A program made the translations under genes and the position numbers. Of a DNA stretch of 64,000 nucleotides, positions 56,605 through 64,000 are shown one piece after another. Source of the stretch: an uncultured Nodularia sp. (GTDB taxonomy: Bacteria > Cyanobacteriota > Cyanobacteriia > Cyanobacteriales > Nostocaceae); the NCBI GenBank assembly GCA_903911355.1, contig CAIWDD010000111.1, forward strand, positions 1 to 64,000, read 5' to 3'. The notes beneath the pieces were generated by a model, which ran no database searches, was not told the DNA's origin, and saw nothing but the letters and a program-made list of their open reading frames with translations. Within the stretch, counting starts at the first letter, position 1, and each line of letters begins with the position of its first letter.

Positions 56605-58757
56605 CTGTTGGGCCACCAATTCTGATGATTAATCATGGTAGTACCTTCATGTCCACTGACCTGGGTGGACAAATCAACCCCCATAGTCATCTGGGAATTT
56701 TTGCAGACGACACGAGGTTTTTAAGTAACTATAGCTGTTACATTGATGGTCATCCCTGGATTCGCCTAACTTCGGCCACCACAACATATTATGCAGCGCG
56801 GGTTTATCTGATTAATCCTGAATTTACTTGCAGACAGGGAAAAGTTACCCAGGGTGATTTATCCTTAATTATTAGCCGCACGGTAGAAGAAGGAATTCAT
56901 GAGGATCTGGATATTACTAATAATGCATGCCACCCTGTGACATTTAATCTAGAAATTGCCTTAGCTTCAGACTTTGCCGATATTTTCGAGGTAGAATCAC
57001 AGGAATATGTGCGTCGGGGACATATTGAAACTAAATGGTGTGAAACAGAACATCAACTAGAAACCAGATATACAAATGGCTCATTTTCCCGTTGTTTGAT
57101 GTACAAACCTTGTAACTTTACCTCCCGACCTTACTATGCAAACGGTCGCATTACCTTTGAGATATCACTAGAACCTAGTCAGACTTGGCACACTTGCTGT
57201 AAATATAATCTGATTGATCATGAGCGCCTGCGTGAAGCGGTTGATTTCTGTTATCAAGAGATGGTAGAATCCAACAGCATAAATACAGAAATTGAAAGGC
57301 TTCACTGTCAATGGCGAGACTCAGTAACTGCTATTGTCTGCGGGAATGAGGATGTACTGCGATTGTATCGCCAGTCAATTGAAGATTTAGGTTCACTACG
57401 ATTATATGATTACGATTTTGGCCCTGATATTTGGCTACCAGCAGCAGGTGTACCTAAGTTTGTGGCGCTGTTTGGCCGTGACAGCTTGATTATCAGTTTG
57501 CAAAATATGATTGTTCATCCCGGTTTTGCTCGGGGAACGCTGCAAAAATTAGGGGAGTTACAAGCTACTGAGTTAGATGAATGGCGGGATGCTCAACCAG
57601 GTAAAATTCTCCATGAAATCCGCCAAGGTGAATTAGCATATTTTGCTAAAATCCCCCATACACCCTATTACGGTACTGCTGATGCTACATCTTTATTTCT
57701 GATCACTTTGCATGAAACCTGGAAGTGGTTGGGAGATAATTCATTATTGCAGAATAACCGGGATATAGTGCTGCGTTGTCTGGAGTGGATTGATAATTAT
57801 GGCGACTTAGATGGTGATGGGTTTCAAGAGTACCAAATGCAATCACCAGGGGGAATTGAAAATCAAGGTTGGAAAGATTCTGCTCAAGCAGTGGTTTATC
57901 CCGATGGAAGTCAGGTAAAAGCACCAAAAGCATTATGTGAGTTACAAGGTTATGTGTTTGATGCTTGGATGCGGATGGCGGAGGTGTTTGATGTCCTGGG
58001 TGAAGGAAATTTTGCTCACGAATTACGCACTAAAGCTACTCAATTACAGGTACGCTTTGAAGAGCATTTCTGGAGTGAAGATTTAGACTGTTATGTTTTT
58101 GCTCTAGACCCAGATAAGCAACCTGTGCGATCGCTCACTTCCAATGCTGGTCACTGTTTATGGAGTGGTATCGCCAGTCCTGAACGTGCGGCCCGTGTGG
58201 TGAAGCGGTTGATGCAACCAGATATGTGGAGTGGTTGGGGTATTCGCACTTTAAGCACGAAAAATGCAGCTTATAATCCTTATTCCTATCATTTAGGTTC
58301 AATTTGGCCTCATGATAATGGGATTATCGCTATGGGGTTTAGGCGCTATGGTTTTACTCAGGAGGTCGCCCAAATTGCTCACGGTATCTTTGATGCGTCC
58401 AAGTATTTTGCTAGCTATCGCCTCCCAGAACTATTTGCTGGTACTCAGCGTCAACCAGGAGCTTTTCCAGTTCCTTACATCCAGGCCAATGTACCTCAAG
58501 GCTGGGCTGCTGCATCGGTTTTTCATCTCATCCAAGCTATACTGGGTTTACAAGCTGATGCTCCCCATCAGTTGCTTTATGTTGACCCACATTTACCACC
58601 ATGGTTACCAGAAATTGAACTTCAGCAGGTGGAAATTGGTAACTCCCGTGTAGATTTGCAGTTTTGGCGACACGGGGAAGTTACCCATTGGGATGCGGTG
58701 GTTAAATCTGGTGAGGTGGAGGTTAAACAGCAAAGTTATTTCAGGCGCAATTTTTAA
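56595..58757 (+). CDS. Amylo-alpha-1,6-glucosidase (glycogen debranching type)
   Basis: This 720-residue protein has an N-terminal beta-rich debranching-enzyme domain (about 1-210, GTFMSTDLGGQINPHSHLGIFADDTRFLSNY in parts) and a C-terminal (alpha/alpha)6 catalytic barrel with FGRDSLIISLQNM, YYGTADATSLFLITLHETW, LWSGIASPERAARVVKRLM and GSIWPHDNGIIAMGFRRYG. Such enzymes release glucose at alpha-1,6 branches; some act on other oligosaccharides such as sucrose-related compounds. Glutamate/aspartate catalytic residues lie in the DGFQEY and HDN segments. The ATG overlaps the previous stop codon (10 bases), so translation is coupled with the oxidoreductase. Confidence 0.86.
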   Translation: MRVTVGPPILMINHGSTFMSTDLGGQINPHSHLGIFADDTRFLSNYSCYIDGHPWIRLTSATTTYYAARVYLINPEFTCRQGKVTQGDLSLIISRTVEEGIHEDLDITNNACHPVTFNLEIALASDFADIFEVESQEYVRRGHIETKWCETEHQLETRYTNGSFSRCLMYKPCNFTSRPYYANGRITFEISLEPSQTWHTCCKYNLIDHERLREAVDFCYQEMVESNSINTEIERLHCQWRDSVTAIVCGNEDVLRLYRQSIEDLGSLRLYDYDFGPDIWLPAAGVPKFVALFGRDSLIISLQNMIVHPGFARGTLQKLGELQATELDEWRDAQPGKILHEIRQGELAYFAKIPHTPYYGTADATSLFLITLHETWKWLGDNSLLQNNRDIVLRCLEWIDNYGDLDGDGFQEYQMQSPGGIENQGWKDSAQAVVYPDGSQVKAPKALCELQGYVFDAWMRMAEVFDVLGEGNFAHELRTKATQLQVRFEEHFWSEDLDCYVFALDPDKQPVRSLTSNAGHCLWSGIASPERAARVVKRLMQPDMWSGWGIRTLSTKNAAYNPYSYHLGSIWPHDNGIIAMGFRRYGFTQEVAQIAHGIFDASKYFASYRLPELFAGTQRQPGAFPVPYIQANVPQGWAAASVFHLIQAILGLQADAPHQLLYVDPHLPPWLPEIELQQVEIGNSRVDLQFWRHGEVTHWDAVVKSGEVEVKQQSYFRRNF

Positions 58758-60316
58758 GTTGACCCGGAAACAGCAGGAATACTGACGGTAAATGTTGTCC
58801 CCTTGCCTACTTGACTATCTACGGAAATTGTGCCTTTGTGCAAGTCTACACATTTCTTAACTATGGACAAACCCAAACCTGTACCAGCAATTTTACCGAC
58901 GTTAGACCCGCGATGAAAAGATGTAAATAACTTAGCTTGATCTGCATCAGGGATACCAATCCCTCTATCACTGATTTTAAATATCAGTTGCTGATTTTCT
59001 TGGGTTAAACTCAATTTAACTAAATTGTGCTCAGGACAGTATTTAATCGCATTGGTCAGGAGATTGCTAAGAATGTGTCGTAACAGTTTCTGGTCAAACT
59101 CAACCATCAAAGTACTGTCTGAGATTTGCTGATCTAAATTATCAGAGAAATCTATTCTATGTTTGCTAGTGGTGGTTTGTATTTCTTCTGTCAGACGACG
59201 ACAGAAAGCGATGATATCCCCTGGTTCTGGTTGAAATTCCATCTTTTGAGCTTCAGCGCGGTTAATCAGCATTAACTCATCGAGCAGTTGAGTTACCCGC
59301 TGAACCGTTTGTTGGATGGTCTGGAGGTGTGCTTGTGTTTTTTCTGTATTCAGGCGATCGCCAAAATCTTGCAAAATCCCTGTAGATGAGGATATAATGG
59401 CTAGAGGTGTACGAATTTCATGGGCTGCCATGGTGATAAATTGCGATCGCATTTCACTAATGGCTTTTTCCTTTGCTAAAGTTTGAATAATATTCTTTTG
59501 GGCTTGCTTGAGTGGGGTGATATCCCTGATTACAGATGCTACAGCAGTTGGTTGTCTGGTTTTTTGATCTGGGATTAAGAAAAAATAAGCATTGGTATAA
59601 ATCACGGCTCCTGTTTGTAAGTGGCGCAGCCTGATTTCTCCTTCCCACTCACCTATTTTGAGGACAGTGGGCAAAATCTTCGATTCAAATAAATAGCGGT
59701 CATCTGGATGAATATAATCCCAGAAATTTTCTTTTTTTAAGGAATTTTGTCCATGAAAACCGATGATGTTCTTACCAGCATGATTGAGAAATACTAGTTG
59801 GTAATCCAGATTAATTATACCAATAAATTCAGAACTGTTTTTAACTATCATAGCCAGTGGTCCCTGTTCTGATTCAAGGTGGCGCTGATTTTTCTGGGAA
59901 TTTAGATGTTCCCATAAAGCTAGTGTTAAAAGGAATACTAAAGCTAGGAAGACAAAGTAAAACAACTCTTGAATCAATTGATATCCAGGTAAAAGGTCAA
60001 AGGCTTTTCTCCCACTGAAACCTAATAACACATACAGACGTTGTAAAATACCTAACTGAGGATAAATAAATCTTTCCGGGGTTTTTCCTACATCTGGAAT
60101 GGTTAACTTTAGGCTAGTTTCTGGGGCAATAGCTGTAATATTACTGTGTATTTTTTCTGTTGAGTGCTTACGTAATAGTACTGAATTAGGAGAGTTAAGA
60201 GATGGCGATAGGGCTAGGGCTGGCTTGTCAGTTTGCACCCATGTTATCAGTAAAACCAAAACCCATAATAGGGGGTGAAAATACCTTGAGTATTTTAACA
60301 TCTTATACATTTGCAC
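58754..60316 (-). CDS. PAS-containing sensor histidine kinase
   Basis: This 520-residue membrane kinase has a hydrophobic N-terminus (about 11-28), a second membrane helix (about 113-135), a PAS domain (about 150-270, NSSEFIGIINLDYQLVFLNHAGKNIIG), the HisKA H-box AAHEIRTPLAI (His near 299), N-box LLTNAIKYCPEH, G1 DRGIGIPDADQ and G2 GTGLGLSIVKK. It senses an unknown signal and phosphorylates a response regulator that is not encoded nearby. Its kinase half closely resembles that of the next gene. The first AUG may be either of three nearby Mets (MQMYKML). The end of the frame abuts the debranching gene stop. Confidence 0.9.
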   Translation of the reverse strand: MQMYKMLKYSRYFHPLLWVLVLLITWVQTDKPALALSPSLNSPNSVLLRKHSTEKIHSNITAIAPETSLKLTIPDVGKTPERFIYPQLGILQRLYVLLGFSGRKAFDLLPGYQLIQELFYFVFLALVFLLTLALWEHLNSQKNQRHLESEQGPLAMIVKNSSEFIGIINLDYQLVFLNHAGKNIIGFHGQNSLKKENFWDYIHPDDRYLFESKILPTVLKIGEWEGEIRLRHLQTGAVIYTNAYFFLIPDQKTRQPTAVASVIRDITPLKQAQKNIIQTLAKEKAISEMRSQFITMAAHEIRTPLAIISSSTGILQDFGDRLNTEKTQAHLQTIQQTVQRVTQLLDELMLINRAEAQKMEFQPEPGDIIAFCRRLTEEIQTTTSKHRIDFSDNLDQQISDSTLMVEFDQKLLRHILSNLLTNAIKYCPEHNLVKLSLTQENQQLIFKISDRGIGIPDADQAKLFTSFHRGSNVGKIAGTGLGLSIVKKCVDLHKGTISVDSQVGKGTTFTVSIPAVSGST

Positions 60317-60820
60317 CTATGAAAATAAAATCTTGTTTTGATCTTCAACAAGCAATACTATTCATTTTCTAGTAGCCCTGAATTAATTCTGTTGTCGGGA
60401 GAGCAACTATTACATAAGTTGCTGGTTTTGCTTTACTCCAGTTTGACTTAACCGTACAGCAACAAGTAGTTTTACTGTTGAAAATAGCTTGGTTATCTAG
60501 TCCACACCACTGAGACTCAAACCCTTGTCCTGAGCAATGATTAATATTCTAGCATTTTGTGACCGAATAAATTCGGTTGTTAACTGATATCCTCCCCGGA
60601 GAAACACGGGGGCTTTAGGGCTAAGGTCTCCTCAGGTGTAACACGGAACAAAATAATCAGGAATTACTGGGATTGCCAAACCAGACTATTTTAGTAATTA
60701 TTTTGATATTGTTGTCGGAAAAATGAAATTTATTACACAAGCTAATGTTAGTATAATTTTTTGAACTCTGTTAGGAGTTATTAATCAAAGCAATGCAATC
60801 CTGGAAGATGATTAAGAAGT
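60317..60820. other. Divergent region between two kinases
   Basis: About 500 bases between divergent kinase genes. An imperfect hairpin CCCCG-8 bases-CGGGG (about 60594-60611) lies in CCTCCCCGGAGAAACACGGGGG. Read on the minus strand, CCGGGGAGGATATCA resembles an IS605-type right end, but no transposase is near. Both promoters must lie here. Confidence 0.4.
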
Positions 60821-62032
60821 ATGTCAACAAAATTTTTTGGTGTTGCGGATATTCAGAAAGCGATAGTACCTTGTCCCTTGATCCTGAGTGCTGAAACATC
60901 GGTAATTACAACCGTTAAGTTAATGTTTCAGGTTTGTGACACCTATAATCTCACCTCATCATTGGTGAATGATAGAGAAAAACCCACTTGTGTGCTGGTA
61001 GTGGAAAATCAAAAATTAGTTGGGATATTCACGCACAAGGATCTGATTAAATGTATAGCCATGGGGGTCAATCTGGAGCAAGCAACCCTAACTGAGGTGA
61101 TGAATCAGCATCCGGTGACTCTGGAAAAATCACAACTTACAAATATTTTTATAGCTTTGAATTTGTTACATCAACACAAAACTGACAATCTAGCCATTGT
61201 TGATGAACAGAATGAGGTTGTGGGTTTAGTAACAGTGAGTTCCTGTGAATCTGTCTATGAAAATTCCCAATCTTTTATAGAGTCCATAGATTCAGAAGAA
61301 TTACCCTTAGTGGTTCCAGCTATCAAGAAAACCTTAGAGCGAGAAAGAGAACTGAGTGAATTGAAGTCGCGTTTTATAGCTATGAGTTCCCATGAGTTTC
61401 GCACCCCTTTATCTGTAATTGCTTCCTCCGCCGGGATTTTAAAAGATTTTGGTGATCAACTCGACGAGGAGAGAAAGAAAAAACATTTAGATTTTATTCT
61501 AAATTATGTGAAATATACAACAGAAATATTAGATAATATTTTATTAATTAATCAAGGGGAAAATAGCCAGTTAGAATTTAAACCTGCTCCTTTAGATTTA
61601 ATTAGTTTTTGTCAGGAATTAGGGGAAGAGATCCAATTAATTGCGCCACATCATAATATTGTCTTTGCTACTACTGCTCAATCTGGCGTAATGGGGAATT
61701 TAGATAAAAAACTACTCAGGCGAATTTTAATCAATTTGCTGGCTAATGCAATCAAATATTCACCTGATAGAACTACAGTAGAGTTTAACCTCAAGATTAG
61801 CAAGTCAAATGTAAGTTTTACTGTTCAAGACCAAGGTATTGGTATTCCTGAAGCAGACCAAGTTAAATTGTTTGAATCTTTTCACCGCGGTACCAATGTA
61901 GGTAATCTTCACGGGATGGGTTTAGGGTTATCCATCGTGAGCAAATGTATTCAACTACACACAGGTTCAATTGCTGTAAAGAGTGAGGTGGGGATGGGGA
62001 CTACTTTTATTGTCACCATTCCCTTGAGGTAA
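60821..62032 (+). CDS. Histidine kinase with twin CBS domains
   Basis: This soluble 403-residue kinase has two CBS motifs at its N-terminus (about 10-150, with PTCVLVVENQKLVGIFTHKDLIKCIA and DNLAIVDEQNEVVGLVTVSS) as a likely adenylate- or other nucleotide-binding sensor. It is followed by HisKA (SSHEFRTPLSV, His near 191), N-box LLANAIKYSPDR, G1 DQGIGIPEADQ and G2 GMGLGLSIVSK. No membrane helix is seen. No receiver or response regulator gene is adjacent. The ATG at 60821 (MSTKFFGVADIQKAI) is the first in frame. Closed by a strong hairpin. Confidence 0.92.
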   Translation: MSTKFFGVADIQKAIVPCPLILSAETSVITTVKLMFQVCDTYNLTSSLVNDREKPTCVLVVENQKLVGIFTHKDLIKCIAMGVNLEQATLTEVMNQHPVTLEKSQLTNIFIALNLLHQHKTDNLAIVDEQNEVVGLVTVSSCESVYENSQSFIESIDSEELPLVVPAIKKTLERERELSELKSRFIAMSSHEFRTPLSVIASSAGILKDFGDQLDEERKKKHLDFILNYVKYTTEILDNILLINQGENSQLEFKPAPLDLISFCQELGEEIQLIAPHHNIVFATTAQSGVMGNLDKKLLRRILINLLANAIKYSPDRTTVEFNLKISKSNVSFTVQDQGIGIPEADQVKLFESFHRGTNVGNLHGMGLGLSIVSKCIQLHTGSIAVKSEVGMGTTFIVTIPLR

Positions 62033-62061
62033 GAGCGAGCGTTAATTATGACTGTGCACCA

Positions 62062-62083
62062 AACTATCCCACCCGGGATAGTT
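62062..62083. terminator. Terminator hairpin between convergent genes
   Basis: AACTATCCC-accc-GGGATAGTT, a perfect 9-bp stem 30 bases past the kinase stop, with TTGGTTTTTTT downstream at about 62091-62101. It probably terminates the kinase transcript and the convergent DUF305 transcript. Confidence 0.78.
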
Positions 62084-62129
62084 GAGTATGTTGGTTTTTT
62101 TAAACGCAGATGGGCGCGGAGGCTGACTA

Positions 62130-62807
62130 TTACATATCCGATTTATACCAAGCTTGTCGCCACTGTTTCATTTGATTGATTTCTGTTGCTTGGGCTTTAA
62201 TAATTTCTTGGGACAATTCCCGCATTTCTGGGCGCTGAGACTTCTGTAAAGCATCTTGGGCCATGACTACAGCACCTTCGTGGTGGGGAATCATCCCATT
62301 GATAAAACGCAAATCAAATTTATCATCAGCAACACCCAAGTCCATGGTCATCATCATGGCTTGCTTTTGTGCTGCTGTCATCTGCATCATGTGACCCATT
62401 TCAGCATGATAAGCCATGGGTTGATCACCGGCCTGAGGATACCAAGCTGTGCGCCACTGCTGCATTTGAGCAATTTCTTGCTTTTGGGCGGTAATGATTT
62501 CCTCTGCTAGCTGTTTGATTTCAGGACGTTGTGATTTTTCCTGTGCTTCCTGAGCCATATCTATAGCTCCTTGATGGTGTAAAATCATGCCATCAATGAA
62601 GCGTAAATCATAATTAGCATCCCCTGGGCCTAAATCCATAGCATGATCTATCTGACTGTGGTGATTACTGGTTTCACTTGCGGTGGTATTGAGGTTGGGG
62701 TTTTCGGAGGTAGTTGTGGAACAAGCTGTCAAAGCTCCCCCAATTAAGGATGTAAACACTACAAAGCTCCAAGCTAAAAATTTATTTCTCAAAGATAAGA
62801 TTTGCAT
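62130..62807 (-). CDS. Tandem DUF305 lipoprotein
   Basis: This 225-residue secreted protein has a signal peptide with a lipobox (GGALTACSTT, Cys at about 29) and two DUF305 units (about 55-125 and 154-223). Both carry the DxxFDLRFIxGMIxHHxGAxxMAQ pattern, with paired His and many Met residues (HHQGAIDMAQEAQEKSQRPE, HHEGAVVMAQDALQKSQRPE). This His/Met pattern suggests metal (copper-type) binding in the periplasm, as proposed for the family. The two halves look like an internal duplication. Monocistronic. Confidence 0.86.
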   Translation of the reverse strand: MQILSLRNKFLAWSFVVFTSLIGGALTACSTTTSENPNLNTTASETSNHHSQIDHAMDLGPGDANYDLRFIDGMILHHQGAIDMAQEAQEKSQRPEIKQLAEEIITAQKQEIAQMQQWRTAWYPQAGDQPMAYHAEMGHMMQMTAAQKQAMMMTMDLGVADDKFDLRFINGMIPHHEGAVVMAQDALQKSQRPEMRELSQEIIKAQATEINQMKQWRQAWYKSDM

Positions 62808-62928
62808 GGTTCATTCTTCACAAGGCATGATCTCGATTATATTTTGATATGTCTAATTAACCAGGCTCTGCGTCCTGAGTAAAATAGGAGGTGATTGGGT
62901 ATTCATTCCCCAGTCCTCAAGCATATAA

Positions 62929-64000
62929 ATGAAAGGACTTCTCCAACGAGCAATTTTTTGCTTAGTTTTATTCGTTACTGGATGTATCCCTACTAGAGAT
63001 GTCAGGAATGCTCAACCACCAATCCCGGGAAATACATTAGTACAATCTACGGTTAATGGTGATATAAATTACATCTCTCGCGTTGTCCAAGAGGTAGGTC
63101 CTGCAGTGGTGCGCATTGACTCTACCCGCACTGTGGAAATATCCCCAGACCCCATCTTAGAAAGGTTTTTCCGGGGAGAATTACCCACTAGGGAAGAAGT
63201 ACAACAGGGTCTCGGATCGGGATTTATTACTACTGCAGATGGGCTAATTTTTACTAATGCCCATGTGGTAGCAAATGCGGATAATGTCACAGTTATATTG
63301 AAGGATGGCCGCCGTTTTCAAGGGGAGGTGGTGGGGGCTGATTCAGTAACTGATGTTGCTGTTGTCAAAATTGCGGTTACGAATTTACCGACAGTGAAGC
63401 TGGGTAATTCAGATAATTTAATACCAGGAGAATGGGCGATCGCCATTGGTAATCCTTTAGGGTTAGATAATACAGTCACCCAAGGAATTATCAGCGCTAC
63501 ACAGCGTTCTGTAGCAGATCTGGGTGTACCTGCAGAACGAGTGGACTTTATCCAAACTGACGCGGCCATTAATCCGGGTAACTCTGGCGGTCCCCTGCTG
63601 AATGCTCAAGGAGAAGTAATTGGGATGAACACTGCTATCATCCAGGGAGCCCAAGGGTTAGGTTTCGCCATTCCCATCAACACTGCTCAACGCATTGCAG
63701 AACAATTAATCGCCACGGGAAAAGTATCTCACCCCTACATCGGTCTTCAAATGGCCCAGTTAAACCCTGAGTTACGTGGGAAAATCAATCAAAGTGATGC
63801 GGGGATTAGAATTACTCAGGATAGCGGTGTAATTATTCTGGGAGTCGTTGGTAACTCCCCTGCTTTTCGCGCTGGTTTGCGTCCCGGTGACATTATTGAA
63901 AGTATTAATAATGTAGGTATTCAAGATATCAAGCAAGTACAACAACAAGTAGAAACCACCAACATCGGTAATACCATGGTGATCACCATCAACCGCGATG
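62929..64000 (+). CDS. HtrA/Deg-type serine protease (5' part, cut by window end)
   Basis: The frame runs from ATG 62929 to the window end without a stop; 357 residues are visible. It starts with a lipoprotein-like signal (LVLFVTGC, Cys19), then a trypsin-fold protease with the triad His112 (TNAHVV), Asp142 (VTDVAVVK) and Ser219 (NPGNSGGP). From about residue 265 a PDZ domain begins (HPYIGLQMAQLN, SPAFRAGLRPGDIIESINNV). It is a cyanobacterial HhoA/HhoB/HtrA homologue acting in periplasm or thylakoid lumen in protein quality control. The C-terminus lies outside the window. Confidence 0.92.
   Translation, partial: MKGLLQRAIFCLVLFVTGCIPTRDVRNAQPPIPGNTLVQSTVNGDINYISRVVQEVGPAVVRIDSTRTVEISPDPILERFFRGELPTREEVQQGLGSGFITTADGLIFTNAHVVANADNVTVILKDGRRFQGEVVGADSVTDVAVVKIAVTNLPTVKLGNSDNLIPGEWAIAIGNPLGLDNTVTQGIISATQRSVADLGVPAERVDFIQTDAAINPGNSGGPLLNAQGEVIGMNTAIIQGAQGLGFAIPINTAQRIAEQLIATGKVSHPYIGLQMAQLNPELRGKINQSDAGIRITQDSGVIILGVVGNSPAFRAGLRPGDIIESINNVGIQDIKQVQQQVETTNIGNTMVITINRD

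Overview
The window looks like chromosomal DNA of a filamentous, probably Nostocales-type cyanobacterium. Several things point there. The octamer GCGATCGC (HIP1) recurs throughout. Cyanobacterial signature genes are present: Ycf35, a DUF3038/DUF4335 pair, a GuaB3-type IMP dehydrogenase relative and a tocopherol cyclase. The small RNA Yfr1 lies between guaB and trxA. Heptanucleotide short tandem repeats and GAAGTCGGGG palindromes are scattered between genes. I see no rRNA, no CRISPR array and no intact insertion sequence.

Layout. 1-373 holds palindromic repeats. 374-9468 is a run of unrelated housekeeping genes: an Fe-S aldo/keto reductase, a bifunctional nuclease, riboflavin synthase, an M23 peptidase, a biotin ligase, a PgeF-like protein, a metallophosphatase, a J-domain/TPR protein and tocopherol cyclase. 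tRNA-Arg(CCT) follows. 10994-14805 (minus strand) is a fatty acid/phospholipid cluster, plsX-fabH-fabD-plsC. Beyond it are leucyl aminopeptidase, an alpha/beta hydrolase and a decayed acyltransferase pseudogene (18030-18480). 18875-32843 holds metG, an NYN protein overlapping an LptC-like lipoprotein, a DD-carboxypeptidase, a LOG-family protein, trxA-Yfr1-guaB3, a flotillin with its NfeD/YqiJ-like partner, and mutS2. A TnpB remnant (32997-33440) separates mutS2 from the DUF3038/DUF4335 pair, the ferredoxin-Ycf35-DUF2997 cluster, a saccharopine-dehydrogenase-like enzyme and two proteins of unknown role.

The most distinctive region is 40816-48743, a double-glycine peptide export locus. It encodes a peptidase-containing ABC transporter with an N-terminal cyclic-nucleotide-binding-like domain, an HlyD-type adaptor and a SurA/parvulin-like protein. 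At least three small precursor genes follow, with closely related leaders ending in GG but unrelated cores: one with six cysteines and rich in Lys/Tyr/Pro, and two without core cysteines. The third is on the opposite strand. No classical lanthipeptide, cyclodehydratase or radical-SAM modification gene is nearby. The likely logic is that the C39 domain cuts after GG, the ABC domain exports the core, HlyD spans the periplasm and the parvulin assists folding.

49240-64000 holds a large membrane pentapeptide-repeat protein, infC, a short IS200/IS605-like element without a transposase whose end supplies the stop codon of an AI-2E family transporter gene, a CAP-domain lipoprotein, an LLM-class oxidoreductase overlapping a glycogen-debranching-type enzyme, two divergent paralogous histidine kinases with different sensor domains, a tandem DUF305 lipoprotein, and an HtrA-type serine protease cut by the window end.
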